Shown here piece by piece: positions 7,056 to 8,013 of a stretch of DNA of 8,013 nucleotides. Source of the DNA: Pseudomonas sp. Lineage in GTDB: Bacteria > Pseudomonadota > Gammaproteobacteria > Pseudomonadales > Pseudomonadaceae. Positions within the stretch are counted from its first letter, which is position 1; each line of letters begins with the position of its first letter. A model generated the notes under the pieces. That model was not told where the DNA came from and searched no databases. It saw only the letters and a list, made by a program, of their open reading frames with translations. Position numbers and translations under genes: made by a program. The DNA lies in assembly GCA_030654635.1 (NCBI GenBank), contig JAURXE010000307.1, forward strand, positions 1 through 8,013, given 5' to 3'.

Positions 7056-7807
7056 AATGGGTTTTCCTTAATAAAAGCGGGTGCCGCGTCAGCGGTTGTC
7101 GGGGCTGTCGAGGGCTGGCTATAGTCGCGGGCGCCAAACAGCGCGCTGCCGATGCGAACCCAGGTCGAACCTTGGCTGATCGCCGCTTCCAGGTCGTCGC
7201 TCATGCCCATGGAGAGGCTGTCGAGATTGAGCTTGAGGCTAAGGTTCAAGCTGTTCTGCAGTTCGCGCAGGCGGGCAAAGGCTGCGCGTTGGGCATCGAG
7301 GTCGGCGGTCGGCTCGGGAATGGCCATCAGCCCGCGCAGCTTAAGTCGCGGCAGTTGAGCAATGGCGGCGGCCAGGGCCGGCAACTCTTCGGCCGAGCAG
7401 CCGGCTTTGCTGGGCTCACAGCTGACATTGACCTGCAAACAGATATTCAGCGGTGGCAAGTCAGCAGGGCGTTGCTCGGACAGGCGCTGGGCCACTTTCA
7501 AGCGCTCGACCGAATGCACCCAGTCGAAGTGCTCGGCAATCGGCTTGGTCTTGTTGGACTGAATCGGCCCGATGAAATGCCAGGTCAGGGCCAAGTCTGC
7601 CAGTTCGCGCTGTTTCTCCAGCGCCTCTTGCAGGTAGTTTTCACCGAAGTCGCACACGCCTGCCGCGAAGGCTTGGCGCACTGCGCTGGCCGGCTTGGTT
7701 TTACTCACCGCCAGCAGGCCAATGCTGCTTATATCTCGCTTGGATGCTTGCGCCGCCGCACGGATGCGCGCACCGACCTTTGCAATATTCTCTGCTATCG
7801 TGGACAT
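7052..7807 (-). CDS. yggS: YggS/PLPBP family pyridoxal phosphate homeostasis protein
   Basis: This 251-residue protein belongs to the YggS/PROSC family, single-domain TIM-barrel PLP-binding proteins with no known catalysis that keep vitamin B6 and amino acid pools in balance. The cofactor lysine is Lys36 in LLAVSKTKP, the same position as in E. coli YggS. FGENYLQE, WHFIGPIQSNK, the VNVSCEPSKAG segment, GLMAIPEP and the phosphate-binding SMGMSDDLEAAI ... GSTWVRIGSALFG are all present. It heads the minus-strand block yggS-proC-yggT-yggU and diverges from pilT. The Shine-Dalgarno sequence is weak (a closely spaced CAGG), so expression may be low. The C-terminal 20 residues, rich in Ala, Pro and Thr, look disordered. 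Confidence 0.96.
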   Translation of the reverse strand: MSTIAENIAKVGARIRAAAQASKRDISSIGLLAVSKTKPASAVRQAFAAGVCDFGENYLQEALEKQRELADLALTWHFIGPIQSNKTKPIAEHFDWVHSVERLKVAQRLSEQRPADLPPLNICLQVNVSCEPSKAGCSAEELPALAAAIAQLPRLKLRGLMAIPEPTADLDAQRAAFARLRELQNSLNLSLKLNLDSLSMGMSDDLEAAISQGSTWVRIGSALFGARDYSQPSTAPTTADAAPAFIKENPL

Positions 7808-7870
7808 TACCTGCGCTCGCCGCTTAGGGTCTGCGGCATTCTACCTGCTTACTAGTTTTTGGGGAGTTCC
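7808..7870. promoter_or_regulatory. 63-bp divergent spacer between yggS and pilT
   Basis: Both transcription units must start here or within the opposing genes. On the minus strand TAGAAT (7843-7838) is a fair -10 for the yggS operon, but no -35 stands out at the right distance. For pilT no convincing hexamers were seen; GGGGAG (7861-7866) lies four bases before its ATG and serves as its ribosome binding site. Confidence 0.4.
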
Positions 7871-8013
7871 ATGGATATCACTGAGTTGCTTGCCTTCAGC
7901 GCCAAGCAAGGCGCTTCAGACCTGCATCTCTCGGCGGGTTTGCCGCCGATGATTCGCGTCGACGGCGATGTACGCCGGATCAACCTGCCGCCCTTGGATC
8001 ACAAGCAAGTGCA
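7871..8013 (+). CDS. pilT: PilT, type IV pilus retraction ATPase (N-terminal part, cut by window edge)
   Basis: Forty-seven residues are visible before the right edge. PilT is the hexameric cytosolic ATPase that powers type IV pilus retraction and hence twitching motility. The segment starts MDITELLAFSAKQGASDLHL and continues through the PAS-like N-terminal domain (SAGLPPMIRVDGDVRRI). As far as I recall it, this matches P. aeruginosa PilT at nearly every position. The ATPase core, with its Walker motifs, lies outside the window. The gene diverges from yggS as in P. aeruginosa, where pilU follows pilT. The PilT neighbourhood marks the organism as probably piliated. Confidence 0.97.
   Translation, partial: MDITELLAFSAKQGASDLHLSAGLPPMIRVDGDVRRINLPPLDHKQV

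Noticed and set aside
7172..7855. A 227-codon open frame on the plus strand opposite yggS
   Set aside because: It is antisense to a well-conserved gene, has no recognisable motifs, and runs into the divergent spacer before pilT without a ribosome binding site of its own.
1..8013. CRISPR array, tRNA, rRNA or defence-island cluster
   Set aside because: No regularly spaced repeats, no tRNA-like cloverleaf and no nuclease or toxin-antitoxin genes were seen; apart from the GTPase the window is housekeeping.

Overview
The window looks like a chromosomal segment of a Pseudomonas or close relative (Gammaproteobacteria). The gene order pilT / yggS-proC-yggT-yggU ... metX-metW-DUF4426-rdgB-hemW is, from memory, that of the PA0386-PA0395 region of P. 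aeruginosa. The visible N-terminus of PilT and most of MetX read almost like the P. aeruginosa proteins. Base composition is moderately GC-rich and coding density is very high.

Layout. Ten genes lie on the minus strand and are read from right to left; one (pilT, cut by the right edge) runs on the plus strand. At the right, pilT and yggS diverge from a 63-bp spacer. Then come yggS (PLP-homeostasis protein), proC (proline biosynthesis), yggT (membrane protein) and yggU (DUF167), which overlap or nearly touch. A 184-bp gap follows, holding a good sigma-70-like promoter embedded in an inverted repeat. It leads into a 660-residue dynamin-family GTPase gene. A perfect 13-bp stem-loop closes that gene. 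After it come metX and metW (first dedicated step of methionine synthesis), a small exported DUF4426 protein, rdgB (removal of non-canonical purine nucleotides) and hemW (heme chaperone, cut by the left edge).

How the genes work together. Adjacent pairs are tightly coupled: ATGA overlaps at yggS/proC, DUF4426/rdgB and rdgB/hemW, a TAATG overlap at yggT/yggU, and 12 bases between metX and metW. Three housekeeping blocks can be seen: the yggS-proC-yggT-yggU block, the metX-metW block, and the rdgB-hemW block.

The feature that departs from the usual order is the dynamin-like GTPase between yggU and metX. It has its own apparent promoter, ribosome binding site and terminator, so it looks like a self-contained one-gene unit set into an otherwise conserved locus. 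No transposase, integrase, tRNA, CRISPR or phage sequence is visible, and all genes appear intact apart from the two cut by the window edges.
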